A DNA stretch of 64,000 nt from NCBI GenBank assembly GCA_009773355.1, contig WRPG01000010.1, forward strand, positions 1 to 64,000, written 5' to 3'. Below are positions 34,224 through 42,811 of the stretch, piece after piece. Position 1 is the first letter of the stretch. Each line of letters starts with the position of its first letter. The translations under genes and the position numbers were made by a program. This DNA comes from Limisphaerales bacterium (GTDB lineage Bacteria > Verrucomicrobiota > Verrucomicrobiia > Limisphaerales > SXTU01). The notes beneath the pieces are model-generated. The model did no database searches. It was not told the origin of the DNA and worked only from the letters and a program-made list of their open reading frames with translations.

Positions 34224-35312
34224 GTGTTGACGACATCAACGCCGATTCCTCAAGCGATGCAGGCCGTGGTCTATCGCGGCGTGAACGACCTGCGCGTCGA
34301 GACCGTGCCCGTGCCGCGCATCGGCGCGGGCGAGTTGCTCGTGCGCGTGGCCGTGTGCGGCGTGTGCCCCACCGACATCAAGAAAATCCACCACGGCACC
34401 GTCGCGCCGCCGCGCATCTTCGGTCACGAGACCGCCGGCACCATTGTGCGCGTTGGCGCGCGCGTGCGCGGCTTCCGCGTTGGCGACCGCGTGGCGCTGC
34501 ACCATCACGTCCCCTGCCTCGACTGCCACGCCTGCCGCCACCGCGCCTTCGCGCAATGCCCGCAATACAAGCGCACCGGCATCACCGCCGGCTTCGAGCC
34601 GGCCGGCGGCGGCTACGCGGAATTTGTGCGCGTCATGTCCTTCTGCCTGCCCGGAGTGGTGAAAATCCCGGCGAAGAATTCCTTCGTCGAGGGCTCGTTG
34701 CTCGAACCCGTCAACACCGTGCTCAAGGGCGTCCACCGCCTTGCCGTGCTGCCTGGTGATTTCGTGCTGGTGGCGGGGCAGGGGCCGATTGGCCTGCTGT
34801 TCACCAAGCTCCTTGCGCTGCGCGGCCTGCGCGTCATCGCCACCGATCTGATCGAGCCGCGCCTCCAGCTCGCCCGCCGCTTCGGGGCCGCGCGCGCCCT
34901 GCGCCCCGACGCGCCGGACTTGCCCGCGCAAATCCACCGCCTCACGCGCGGGCGCGGCCTCGACGCCGCTGTCATCGCCGTCCCCGTGGACGCCGCTGTG
35001 CAGCAGGCCCTCGCGCTCGTGCGCGGCGCTGGACAAATCCTGCTCTTCGCTCACACCAAGCGCGGCGCGGTGGCACCCGTGGATTTCTCCAGCGTGTGCG
35101 TGGACGAGAAGGATCTGCTGGGCAGCTACTCCTCCGATGTGACCCTCCAGCCCGCCGTGGCGCGGCTGGTGTTCTCGCGCAAGCTGGACGTGCGCCCGCT
35201 CGTCACGCACCGCTTTCCGCTCGCGGAAACCACCGCCGCCGTGGCACTGGCCGCCCGCCCGCAGCCGGATTCGCTCAAGGTGCTCGTGGATCAATCCGGG
35301 GTCCGCGAATGA
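34224..35312 (+). CDS. Zinc-dependent alcohol dehydrogenase (MDR superfamily, sorbitol/threonine dehydrogenase-like)
   Basis: The 362-residue protein (GTG at 34224; ATG at 34257 is an alternative) has the catalytic zinc residues Cys45 and His68-Glu69 (GHETAG), the structural zinc cysteines Cys98, Cys101, Cys104 and Cys112 (CLDCHACRHRAFAQC), and a Rossmann domain starting VLVAGQGPIGLLFTKLLALRG. It should oxidise a secondary alcohol or polyol with NAD(P). The next 547 bases hold only repeats. Confidence 0.88.
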   Translation: MLTTSTPIPQAMQAVVYRGVNDLRVETVPVPRIGAGELLVRVAVCGVCPTDIKKIHHGTVAPPRIFGHETAGTIVRVGARVRGFRVGDRVALHHHVPCLDCHACRHRAFAQCPQYKRTGITAGFEPAGGGYAEFVRVMSFCLPGVVKIPAKNSFVEGSLLEPVNTVLKGVHRLAVLPGDFVLVAGQGPIGLLFTKLLALRGLRVIATDLIEPRLQLARRFGAARALRPDAPDLPAQIHRLTRGRGLDAAVIAVPVDAAVQQALALVRGAGQILLFAHTKRGAVAPVDFSSVCVDEKDLLGSYSSDVTLQPAVARLVFSRKLDVRPLVTHRFPLAETTAAVALAARPQPDSLKVLVDQSGVRE

Positions 35313-35380
35313 CCGGCCCTGAGCCGATCACGACCGGTGCCGGGAAAGAACCCATGAGCCACCACGGCTCCCGATTTCAG

Positions 35381-35533
35381 CCCCTGAACTGGCAAGGCTG
35401 GTGGGGTGAGGCTCCTGCCGAGCCGGAAGGAGCCACGTTGTTCAAGGCGCTTCCCAGCGCACCGCACCTGCCTCCGGCTCGGCAGGAGCCTCGCCCAACG
35501 GTTACACCGTCTCTTCGAGCGGCGGTTCAGGGG
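35381..35533. repeat. Nested palindrome
   Basis: Outer arms CCCCTGAAC (35381-35389) and GTTCAGGGG (35525-35533) are perfect. The inner arms 35405-35426 and 35474-35495 match at 21 of 22 positions (GGTGAGGCTCCTGCCGAGCC / GGCTCGGCAGGAGCCTCGCC), and each inner arm is itself a hairpin. Confidence 0.85.
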
Positions 35534-35571
35534 TAGCCGACACGGCCCGAACGCCGCGCATTGGGATCCTT

Positions 35572-35662
35572 AACGGCCACACAGATTCAGGGCGGAGCAC
35601 AGATGGAAAACCAATCCCTGCACAAGTCTATCCGTGTTCCGCCCTGAATCTGTGTGGCCGTT
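35572..35662. repeat. Inverted repeat, 29-bp arms
   Basis: AACGGCCACACAGATTCAGG (35572 on) pairs with 35634-35662 at 28 of 29 positions; the centre is 33 bases. No T tract is present. Confidence 0.9.
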
Positions 35663-35859
35663 CATAAAGAGGGCCAATTGCCTCGATTTTCCCCGTTTTT
35701 GGGCCTTGCCGCCCGCCCGCTGCGCGCTTCGGGTTCTCCCGTGGATGCTCTGGCAAAAGAGGGTGAAACTAAGGCAAAGTCCTGAGGAAAAAACCGTTGA
35801 CGGAAAGGCGCTTATCTGCGACAAAGACACTGCACACGAGATACGGAAAGACCAAAGAC

Positions 35860-36507
35860 ATGAAAGCCAAAACACTTCTCGCCGCCGGGCTGATGATGGC
35901 AGCCACTGCGGCCTCCTCCCTCGCCCAGACCGTGTATTCGGTCAACGCGGTGGGGTTCGTGAATGTGGAATGCCCGCCGGGATTTTCGCTTATTGCCAAC
36001 CCATTGGCTGCGGCGACAAACACGGTTGCTGTCTTGTTTCCGGCACCCACATCCGGAACTGTGATTTTCAAGTTCAACCCTGTGACCGGTGGTTTCGTCT
36101 CCTCAACATTCTCGACTTTCTTGGGAGGTTGGACGGACCCGAATATGAGCCTCGTTCCGGGGGAAGGCTTCTTTTACAAGAACCCTGGTGCCACAGCAGT
36201 GACGAACACTTTTGTCGGAAATGTTCAGCAAGGCACCTTGGTGACTTCGCTTGGAACCGGGTTTACCCTCGCGTCCTCTCAGGTTCCTCAACAAGGCCTG
36301 ATCTCTACCGACCTTGGTTTGCCAAATGATTCAGGAACTACTGTCTTTACGTTCTCAAATGCAGGCAACGGTTACAGTTCATTCGTCTTTTCCTCATTCC
36401 TTGGTGGATGGTCGCCTAATGAGCCTACTATCGGGGTGGGACAAGGTTTCTTTGTGAGGCGTTCAACTGCTGCGAGTTGGACGCGCACATTCACCGTCAA
36501 TCAATAA
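35860..36507 (+). CDS. Secreted protein with repeated FLGGW motif (NAVGF type), unknown function
   Basis: The 215-residue protein has a signal peptide (about 1-23, ASSLAQTVYS), then SVNAVGFVNVECPPGFSLIA, an opening frequent in secreted proteins of Verrucomicrobiota. Two similar halves each contain FxxFLGGWxxN/D...GxGFF (near residues 85-110 and 175-205). Codon use is much richer in A/T than in the neighbours. The PEP-CTERM gene follows after 24 bases, so the two may be co-expressed. No catalytic motif is seen. Confidence 0.8.
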   Translation: MKAKTLLAAGLMMAATAASSLAQTVYSVNAVGFVNVECPPGFSLIANPLAAATNTVAVLFPAPTSGTVIFKFNPVTGGFVSSTFSTFLGGWTDPNMSLVPGEGFFYKNPGATAVTNTFVGNVQQGTLVTSLGTGFTLASSQVPQQGLISTDLGLPNDSGTTVFTFSNAGNGYSSFVFSSFLGGWSPNEPTIGVGQGFFVRRSTAASWTRTFTVNQ

Positions 36508-36531
36508 CAAAGCAGTTAACCATTCTAACAA

Positions 36532-37122
36532 ATGAAAGCGCTCAAATATTCGTTGATGGCCGCCCTTGCGGTTTTCCTCACCACTTCGGCTCAAGCGTAT
36601 TACCAAATTAAGTTCTACACGCTGAACAACGACACCACACCGACCAATCCCATTTTTGACACGGATAGCACGACCAAGTTGTTAGGGTCGGCTGGATACG
36701 TTGGCCAACTTTACGTTCAGGTTGGTGCAGGCAGTTTTACCGCCATCGGCTCCGCAGTTTCATTCCTAAACGGAGGTGCGGCCGGATTCATTACCGGTGG
36801 TGCAACTCCAGATATTATTGTCCAAGACACCTCGGTGCAAACCACCACTTCCGGTGCTTATCAGGTGCGTGTATGGAACACCGCAAATGGTTCCACTTAT
36901 GAGGCAGCAGCAGCGACTGTCGGAGCAAAGGTCGGTGCTTCCTCCACTGTTTCTGTCAACCTCTTGGGTTACGATCACCTCACCGCAAGTGCTCCTCCTG
37001 GCTATCCCACTGCGAATGGGTTTGCATCATTTAGTTTGAGCACGGTGGCAGTCCCCGAGCCCGCCACCATTGCCCTCGGTCTCTTCGGTGCCGCTGGCCT
37101 GCTCATCCGCCGCCGCAAGTAA
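36532..37122 (+). CDS. PEP-CTERM sorting domain protein
   Basis: The 196-residue protein has a signal peptide ending near TTSAQAYYQ and a classical C-terminal sorting tail: VPEPATIALGLFGAAGLL (about 174-191), then the basic anchor RRRK. Exosortase should cut at the PEP motif on the way to the outer surface; no exosortase is in the window. The middle part is Thr/Ser/Gly-rich with no recognised domain. Like the gene before it, it is less GC-rich than its surroundings. Confidence 0.92.
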   Translation: MKALKYSLMAALAVFLTTSAQAYYQIKFYTLNNDTTPTNPIFDTDSTTKLLGSAGYVGQLYVQVGAGSFTAIGSAVSFLNGGAAGFITGGATPDIIVQDTSVQTTTSGAYQVRVWNTANGSTYEAAAATVGAKVGASSTVSVNLLGYDHLTASAPPGYPTANGFASFSLSTVAVPEPATIALGLFGAAGLLIRRRK

Positions 37123-37143
37123 TTGCGTCGTTGCTTACTCTCA

Positions 37144-37171
37144 AGCCGCCCGGAAACGGGCGGCTTTTTTG
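37144..37171 (+). terminator. Intrinsic terminator of the PEP-CTERM gene
   Basis: AGCCGCCCGGAAACGGGCGG followed by CTTTTTTG: a GCCGCCCG/CGGGCGGC stem, GAAA-type loop and six T residues, 21 bases after the stop. Confidence 0.93.
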
Positions 37172-37227
37172 TTCTCCGCAATTGACATCGCGAAACGCGC
37201 GCGATTAGCATCACCGCCGTTCTGGTT

Positions 37228-37302
37228 GGCCTGTTCGTCTATCGGCTAGGACACGGCCCTCTCAAGGCTGAAAGATGGGTTCGATTCCCATACGGGCTAC
37301 CA
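37228..37302 (+). tRNA. tRNA-Glu (anticodon CTC)
   Basis: The 75-base sequence folds as a cloverleaf. The acceptor GGCCTGT pairs with ACGGGCT (two G-U pairs), the anticodon stem is CGGCC/GGCTG with loop CTCTCAA (anticodon CTC), and the T arm is ATGGG-TTCGATT-CCCAT. The CCA end is encoded. The D arm TCGTCTATCGGCTAGGACA matches bacterial tRNA-Glu. Confidence 0.95.
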
Positions 37303-37615
37303 CTCCTCCTTTTTTGGTTCCTGATCCCAATGCGCGGCTTTCGGGTCATGATGATTGCCATGAACCGGAGCGCGGGCGTCCCGCCCGCAGCAGCCACTGC
37401 AGCGCGGAAGTGCTTCGGACATTCGCACGCCTCGTTGCGCAAGTTGCCGCTGCGGCCCAGCGGGCCGCGCCCCGGTTGAGGGACCGAAATCGCGGCAATG
37501 GACAGGCCGGGGTTCTCTTCCTTTCGTTCTCTTTCGTTCCTTTCGGCCAACTTCGGAATTTGGGCTGATCCGCTGCCCTGCGTCAGTGCTGGATCTAAGT
37601 CTGGGGCCGTTCGTG
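37303..37615. other. 313-base gap after tRNA-Glu holding a dispersed repeat
   Basis: No gene or integrase is seen. The 124-bp repeat copy 2 covers 37359-37482. The rest, including a TTTCGTTC-rich stretch near 37520-37550, is not explained. Confidence 0.6.
37359..37482 (+). repeat. 124-bp dispersed repeat, copy 2
   Basis: It aligns gaplessly to the reverse complement of 32235-32358 (101 of 124 by hand). It starts CCATGAACCGGAGCGCGG and ends GCCGCGCCCCGGTTGAGG, so its termini are inverted. Confidence 0.88.
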
Positions 37616-38251
37616 CTACAGCCACTTCTCCTGCGTCTTCCACTCCGCCTCGGCCACGCGCAGCACCAGTTCCATGGGGTGACTGGTCAGCACGTCCCGC
37701 AGGATGCCTCCGCCGCGCTCCAGCGTCTTGCTCGGGCCGCTCTGAATCACCCCGCGCAGCCGGTGCGCCGCCGTCCGCATTGGCTCGGAGCGGCTGGCGG
37801 AGGGTGACGCCGCTGCGGCGGCTAGGGCCGCGAGCACCTGCTCGCGTGACAAACCTTCCAGCGCCTCGCGAAAGACCGTCGCCCGGGCCGAACTGTCGAA
37901 GCCGGGCGCGCCGAACACCTGCGACAACGCGGAGACGATCTCGTCCTGCGCACTGGGCGGGCGATCTTGCGCAGCCTCGTCCGTTGACGCAGCCGATGCT
38001 TCGGCTCCGGCGGGCCGTTCGCCGGCCGTGAACTCGATGGTCACCGAGTGCGGGCCTTTGGCCGATGCCAGCGCCTGGGTTCCCGCCTCGTCGAGCGTGA
38101 AATTCAGCGACAGGTGGACGCGCGCGGGAACCAGCGGGAGTTTTCCCTGCTGGCGTTGCTGGGCGATGCCCGACTCCACTTCGCGGAGCGCGGCGGTGAT
38201 GGCGTGACGGAGCGGTTGCACGGCCGCATTGTAGCAGACCGGGCAAGCCAT
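37616..38251 (-). CDS. Hypothetical protein with N-terminal CPVC
   Basis: From the ATG at 38251 the product has 211 residues and begins MACPVCYNAAVQPLRHAI. It is probably cytosolic, Ala-rich and helical; an Ala/Ser/Pro-rich linker (about 85-105) separates two halves. The CxxC could hold a metal, but only one pair is seen. No family is recognised. It is divergent from the DUF5069 gene, 57 bases away. Confidence 0.6.
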   Translation of the reverse strand: MACPVCYNAAVQPLRHAITAALREVESGIAQQRQQGKLPLVPARVHLSLNFTLDEAGTQALASAKGPHSVTIEFTAGERPAGAEASAASTDEAAQDRPPSAQDEIVSALSQVFGAPGFDSSARATVFREALEGLSREQVLAALAAAAASPSASRSEPMRTAAHRLRGVIQSGPSKTLERGGGILRDVLTSHPMELVLRVAEAEWKTQEKWL

Positions 38252-38308
38252 CGCCCCGCCTTCGCAATCGGCGATTGTCCCCGGCCTGCCGCGCGCTATC
38301 CTCGCGCC

Positions 38309-38839
38309 ATGAGCGACCATGAATGGCAGCGGGAGTTTCGCGGAGTTTGGGATCGTGCGGAAAAGGCGTGGCACGCGGGGCGCAAGACGCCGGGCACCAT
38401 GTTCAGCGCGGCGGATGCCTCCTTCCTCACCAGCCTGGGCTGCACCGCGCAGGAGCTATTTGATTTCGTGGACGACGCGCAGCGCTACAACGGCGACCCG
38501 GACTACGAAACCACCCTGGCCGTCACCGCCCTCCGCCGCGATTACTTCCTGAACGTGCTCGGCGGCAAATCCACCGGGCGCACGGCGACGATGGCGAGCC
38601 TGCCCGCGAAGTCCGCCGAGGTGGACGGTATCGCGTGGCTGCCCCGGCTCATCGTGAAGGCCCGTCTGAAGCTGCGCGGGGAAATGCCCGCCGACCTCAT
38701 GTATGGCTGCGCGGGCGACCGACCGTTCCTCCGCCGCATGAACCTGACCCTGCCGCAGTTCCTCGAACTGGTCCGCGACTGCGGCAACGACGACCGCCGC
38801 ATTGTCAACGCGGTGAAGCAGGCGGCGGGATCGCGTTGA
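38309..38839 (+). CDS. DUF5069 family protein
   Basis: The 176-residue cytosolic protein begins MSDHEWQREFRGVWDRAE. LPRLIVKARLKLRGEMPAD and LYGC-like MYGCAGDRPFL fit the DUF5069 family found in Verrucomicrobiota and Planctomycetes. The function is unknown. The ATG at 38309 is chosen because the open frame upstream overlaps the divergent gene. The next gene, a sulfatase, starts 59 bases later. Confidence 0.75.
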   Translation: MSDHEWQREFRGVWDRAEKAWHAGRKTPGTMFSAADASFLTSLGCTAQELFDFVDDAQRYNGDPDYETTLAVTALRRDYFLNVLGGKSTGRTATMASLPAKSAEVDGIAWLPRLIVKARLKLRGEMPADLMYGCAGDRPFLRRMNLTLPQFLELVRDCGNDDRRIVNAVKQAAGSR

Positions 38840-38898
38840 GCCACGCGGCCCGCAACTCCCGCTTGAGCATCGCCGTCGGGCGGCGCAAGCTCGCGCCC

Positions 38899-40332
38899 AT
38901 GCACGCCCGCCTGCTCCTGCTGCTCCTGTGCGCGCTCACGTTCGTCGCGCCGGCCGCGCCCAAGTTCAACGTCCTCTTCGTCGTCTCGGACGATCTCTGC
39001 ACGGCGCTCGGCGCCTACGGCCATCCACTGGTCAAGTCGCCGAACCTTGACCGGCTCGCCGCGAAGGGCGTGCGCTTCGACCGCGCGTATTGCCAATACC
39101 CGTTGTGCAATCCGTCGCGCGCCTCGTTCCTCACCGGCCTGCGGCCCGACACCACGAAGGTCCACGAGAACCGCACGCACTTCCGGCAGGCCGTGCCGGA
39201 GGCGCAGTCGCTCGGGCAGACTTTTCAAAAGGCCGGTTACTTCGTCGCGCGCGTGGGCAAGCTCTACCACTACGCCGTGCCGTTGCAGATCGGGACCGAC
39301 GGCCTCGACGACCCGCCGTCGTGGCAGAAGGTCATCAACCCGTCGGGCCGCGACAGGGCCGACGAACCGAAGATTTTCTCGCTCACGCCCGGCGTGTTTG
39401 GCGGCTCGTTGAGCTGGCTCGCGGCGGACGGCGCGGACGAGGAGCAGACCGATGCGATGAGCGCGGCGGAGGCCATCAAGCTCCTGGAGGCGAACCGGGA
39501 GAAGCCCTTCTTCCTCGCCGTCGGTTTCTTCCGCCCGCACACGCCCTACGTCGCGCCCAAGAAGTATTTTGATCTCTACCCGTTGAACCAGATCAAACTG
39601 GCCGACGTGCCCGCGGATCACAAACAAGGCGTGCCCGCGTTTGCCTTCGGCAGCGAGAAGAAGGACCAGGAGCAGCTCACCGACGACCTGCGCCGCCAGG
39701 CCATCCAAGCATACCATGCCTCGACGAGCTTCATGGACGCGCAGCTCGGCAAGCTCCTCGACGCGCTGGACCGTCTTCAGCTCGCGGAGCGGACCATCGT
39801 CGTCTTCTTCAGCGACCACGGCTACCACCTCGGCGAGCACGGGCTGTGGCAGAAACTCAGCTTGTTCGAGCAGTCCGCGCGTGTGCCGCTGGTCATTTAC
39901 CAGCCCGGCGCGAAGGGCAACGGCAAGGTTTCTCCGCGCACCGTCGAGCTGATTGACCTGCACCCGACGCTCGCCGAACTCTGCGGCCTGCCCGCGCCCC
40001 CGCGCGTCGAAGGCAAGAGCCTCAAGCCGCTGCTCGACAACCCCGCCACCAAGTGGGACAAGCCGGCCATCACGCAAGTCGCGCGCAACCTGAACGTCGG
40101 CACGTTCGTGAAGGACGGCGACAAGAAGAAGAAAGCCCAGCGTCCCGTCATGGGCTACAGCGTCCGCACCGAGCGCTGGCGTTACACCGAGTGGGACGGC
40201 GGCAAGCAGGGTGCGCAGCTCTACGACCACTCGACTGACCCGTTGGAGCTGCGCAATCTCGCGACCGACCCGAAGCACGCGGGGACGGTGGCGGAGTTGG
40301 GTGAGTTGCTGAAGCGCGGGAAAAGCAGATAA
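38899..40332 (+). CDS. Sulfatase, iduronate-2-sulfatase-like
   Basis: The 477-residue secreted protein has a signal peptide (1-20) and the alkaline-phosphatase fold of sulfatases. Metal-binding Asp31-Asp32 is in VVSDDL; the formylglycine cysteine is Cys70 in CNPSR; FFSDHGYHLGEHGLW is the later metal and active-site segment. The order resembles iduronate-2-sulfatase. It should remove sulfate esters from polysaccharides in the periplasm after Cys oxidation by a formylglycine-generating enzyme not in this window. Confidence 0.92.
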   Translation: MHARLLLLLLCALTFVAPAAPKFNVLFVVSDDLCTALGAYGHPLVKSPNLDRLAAKGVRFDRAYCQYPLCNPSRASFLTGLRPDTTKVHENRTHFRQAVPEAQSLGQTFQKAGYFVARVGKLYHYAVPLQIGTDGLDDPPSWQKVINPSGRDRADEPKIFSLTPGVFGGSLSWLAADGADEEQTDAMSAAEAIKLLEANREKPFFLAVGFFRPHTPYVAPKKYFDLYPLNQIKLADVPADHKQGVPAFAFGSEKKDQEQLTDDLRRQAIQAYHASTSFMDAQLGKLLDALDRLQLAERTIVVFFSDHGYHLGEHGLWQKLSLFEQSARVPLVIYQPGAKGNGKVSPRTVELIDLHPTLAELCGLPAPPRVEGKSLKPLLDNPATKWDKPAITQVARNLNVGTFVKDGDKKKKAQRPVMGYSVRTERWRYTEWDGGKQGAQLYDHSTDPLELRNLATDPKHAGTVAELGELLKRGKSR

Positions 40333-40425
40333 GGGCGAGGCTGCCGGGGCGATGCCGTCGCTTCAACAGCCCCTTGCCAGCCTGCGGCTCCTGCTTCTGC
40401 AAGCGGCTGGCCTCTCACGCCGCCG

Positions 40426-40980
40426 CTAGGGTGTCTTCGCTTCCGCCGGCTTCGGCACGAACTTGAGCGCCACGCCGTTGATGCAATAGCGCTGGTCCGT
40501 CGGCGTGGGGAAGCCCTCGCCCTTGAAGACGTGGCCGAGGTGGCCGTTGCACTTGGCGCAGAGCACCTCCACCCGCGTCACGCCAAACGCCCGGTCCTCG
40601 CGCGTGCGGACGTTCTTCGCGTTGGCCGGGTCGTAGAACGACGGCCAGCCGCAGTGCGAGTCGAACTTGTGCGCGGAGGAAAACAGCTCCGCCCCGCAGC
40701 CGCCGCAGACATAGGTGCCCGCGCCCTGCGCCTTGAACTCCTCATAAGCCTTGCCGTGCGGGCGTTCCGTGCCGGCCTCGCGCAGGATGTGGTATTGCTC
40801 CGGCGTGAGCCGCTTGCGCCACTCGGCGTCGGTTTTGGTGACGGTGCTCGTGGTGTTCGTGTCCGCCGTGGCAGGCTGGCTGGGAGTGGTCATGGCGGTG
40901 GGCGGCATTTCCTTCGGCGCGCAGCCGGCGAGCACGGCCAGCGTGATGCCGAGCGCGAAGCCGGTGCGGATGCGATTCAT
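40426..40980 (-). CDS. msrB: Peptide-methionine (R)-S-oxide reductase MsrB, lipoprotein form
   Basis: The 184-residue protein begins with a lipobox (Cys20 in LAVLAGC), a Thr-rich linker to about residue 50, then a complete MsrB domain. Zinc cysteines are in CGGCGAE and CAKCNGHLGH; the catalytic Cys166 is in RYCINGVALKF, and the recycling cysteine is in SHCGWPSF. It should repair oxidised methionine in envelope proteins as a membrane-anchored enzyme. It sits between two sulfatase genes on the opposite strand. Confidence 0.93.
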   Translation of the reverse strand: MNRIRTGFALGITLAVLAGCAPKEMPPTAMTTPSQPATADTNTTSTVTKTDAEWRKRLTPEQYHILREAGTERPHGKAYEEFKAQGAGTYVCGGCGAELFSSAHKFDSHCGWPSFYDPANAKNVRTREDRAFGVTRVEVLCAKCNGHLGHVFKGEGFPTPTDQRYCINGVALKFVPKPAEAKTP

Positions 40981-41072
40981 GCGGAAACCATACGGGGTGC
41001 CGCGCGCCGCGCAAGGTGGCGGGCGAAAATTCCCTTAACCTCCCGCCTCGCCGCGCCCGTCTCTCCTCGCGT

Positions 41073-42644
41073 ATGCTTTCGCCCATGCGCCTGCCGACAT
41101 GCCTTCTCGCCATCCTCTTTGCGCTCTCAGCGCCCTTTCGCGGCTCCGCCCTCGCCGCGCCCACGCAGCCCAACATCCTGCTCATCTACATTGACGACCT
41201 TGGCTACGGCGACGTGGGTTGCTACGGCGCGAAGGCCGTGAAAACGCCCAACGTGGACCGGCTCGCGCGCGAGGGCTTGCGCTTCACGGACGGACACTGC
41301 GCTGCCGCCACCTGCACGCCGTCACGCTACGCACTGATGACGGGGGAATATCCGTGGCGCAAACGCGGCACCGGCGTGTTGCCGGGCGATGCCGGCCTGG
41401 TCATCGAACCTGAGCGCGGCACGCTGCCGCTCACGTTGCGCGGCGCGGGCTACACGACCGGCGCGGTGGGCAAGTGGCACCTCGGCCTCGGGCCGCAGGG
41501 CGGGCCGGACTGGAACGGCGAGGTGAAGCCCGGCGCGCGCGAGGCGGGCTTTGACTTCAGCTTCATTATGGCCGCCACCGGCGACCGCGTGCCGTGCGTC
41601 TACGTCCACAACGGCCGCGTCGCCGGTCTCGACCCGAAGGATCCGATTGAAGTGAGCTACCAAAAGCCCTTCCCCGGCCTGCCCACCGGCAAGGCGAATC
41701 CCGAGCTGCTCAAGATGCACCCGAGCCACGGCCACGACATGGCGCTCATCAACGGCGTCAGCCGCATCGGCTACATGAAGGGCGGCACGGCGGCGCACTG
41801 GAAGGATGAAGACATGGCGGACGTGTTCACGCGCCAGGCCGTCGGCTTCATCGAGGCGGGCAAGGGCAAGCCGTTCTTCCTCTACTTCGGCACGCAGGAC
41901 ATCCATGTGCCGCGCGTGCCCCACCCGCGCTTCGTTGGCCAGTCCGGCATGGGTCCGCGCGGTGACGCCATCGTGCAGATGGACTGGTGCGTGGGCGAAC
42001 TGCTCGCCGCGCTCGACCGCCTCAGGCTCACCGAGAAGACGCTCGTCGTTTTCAGCAGCGACAACGGCCCGGTGATTGACGACGGCTACAAGGACGACGC
42101 GGTCACCAAGCTCGGCGCACACCGGGCCGCCGGACCCTGGCGCGGCGGCAAATACAGCAACTTCGAGGCGGGCACGCGCGTGCCGTTCATCGTGCGCTGG
42201 CCGGGTCGTGTGAAGCCCGGCGTCTCGGACGCGCTCGTGTCTCAGCTCGACTTCCACGCCTCGTTCGCCGCGCTCGCCGGCGCGAAGCTGGCCGAGTCGC
42301 GCGATAGCCAGAACATTCTGCCCGCGCTGCTGGGCGATTCGCCCAAGGGCCGCGCTGCCCACGTCGCCAGCGCGAGCGTGTTGTCCTTGCGCGCGGGCAA
42401 CTGGAAATACATCAGCCCCAGCCAAGGCCCGAAGCGCAACGCCAACACCAACACCGACACGGGCAACGATCCCGGCGGCCAGCTCTACGACCTCGCCACC
42501 GATCCGGGCGAGACGAAGAACCTCGCCGCCGAACAGCCGCAGCGCGTCGCCGAGTTGGCCGCGCAGTTGGAGAAGATTCGCCAGGCCGGCCGGCTGCCCG
42601 CCGTCGCTCCCGCCGGCAAGGGCGCGAAGAAGGCCAAGCAATAA
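41073..42644 (+). CDS. Sulfatase, arylsulfatase A-like
   Basis: From the ATG at 41073 the protein has 523 residues (ATG at 41085 also possible). After the signal peptide come Asp41-Asp42 in YIDDLGYGD, the formylglycine site Cys81 in CTPSRYALMTG, GKWHLG, and SSDNGPV. It is a group I sulfatase of the arylsulfatase/N-acetylgalactosamine-sulfatase type. A Gly/Lys-rich C-terminal tail ends the chain. With the sulfatase at 38.9 kb it suggests use of sulfated glycans, although no glycoside hydrolase is nearby. Confidence 0.92.
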   Translation: MLSPMRLPTCLLAILFALSAPFRGSALAAPTQPNILLIYIDDLGYGDVGCYGAKAVKTPNVDRLAREGLRFTDGHCAAATCTPSRYALMTGEYPWRKRGTGVLPGDAGLVIEPERGTLPLTLRGAGYTTGAVGKWHLGLGPQGGPDWNGEVKPGAREAGFDFSFIMAATGDRVPCVYVHNGRVAGLDPKDPIEVSYQKPFPGLPTGKANPELLKMHPSHGHDMALINGVSRIGYMKGGTAAHWKDEDMADVFTRQAVGFIEAGKGKPFFLYFGTQDIHVPRVPHPRFVGQSGMGPRGDAIVQMDWCVGELLAALDRLRLTEKTLVVFSSDNGPVIDDGYKDDAVTKLGAHRAAGPWRGGKYSNFEAGTRVPFIVRWPGRVKPGVSDALVSQLDFHASFAALAGAKLAESRDSQNILPALLGDSPKGRAAHVASASVLSLRAGNWKYISPSQGPKRNANTNTDTGNDPGGQLYDLATDPGETKNLAAEQPQRVAELAAQLEKIRQAGRLPAVAPAGKGAKKAKQ

Positions 42645-42645
42645 C

Positions 42646-42714
42646 GTGCCGGCGACTTGCAGTCGCCGCTGGGGTTACGGTGGGCCGCAGACGGCGACTG
42701 CAAGTCGCCGGCAC
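42646..42714. repeat. Perfect inverted repeat, 23-bp arms
   Basis: GTGCCGGCGACTTGCAGTCG (42646 on, to 42668) is the exact complement of 42692-42714. Each arm is also a hairpin (CGGCGACTTGCAGTCGCCG). The family recurs at 61288-61383. Confidence 0.93.
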
Positions 42715-42719
42715 AAGCC

Positions 42720-42759
42720 AAAGCGGCGTCGCGCTCCGCTTGCCGCCGCAGTCCAAGGC
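42720..42759. repeat. Half-copy of the GGACTGCGG repeat
   Basis: It matches the reverse complement of 17683-17722 at 37 of 40 positions (AAAGCGGCGTCGCGCTCCGC...). The opposite arm is missing here; it directly follows a different palindrome. Confidence 0.85.
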
Positions 42760-42811
42760 GAACGTATTGCCTCATTGCCGCGCAGGATTCGTTGGCTCAC
42801 ACTCCGCTTCC

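Larger units (their letters stand above)
35313..35859. other. 547-base gap with two large palindromes and probable promoter region
   Basis: A nested palindrome (35381-35533) and a near-perfect 29-bp inverted repeat (35572-35662) fill the first 350 bases. The last 200 bases lead into the NAVGF-type gene and include AACCGTTGACGG (TTGAC at 35797), a possible -35; no good -10 is seen. Confidence 0.6.

Noticed and set aside
37228-37615. Genomic island boundary at tRNA-Glu
   Set aside because: No integrase, no repeat of the tRNA 3' end and no phage-like gene was found in the window.
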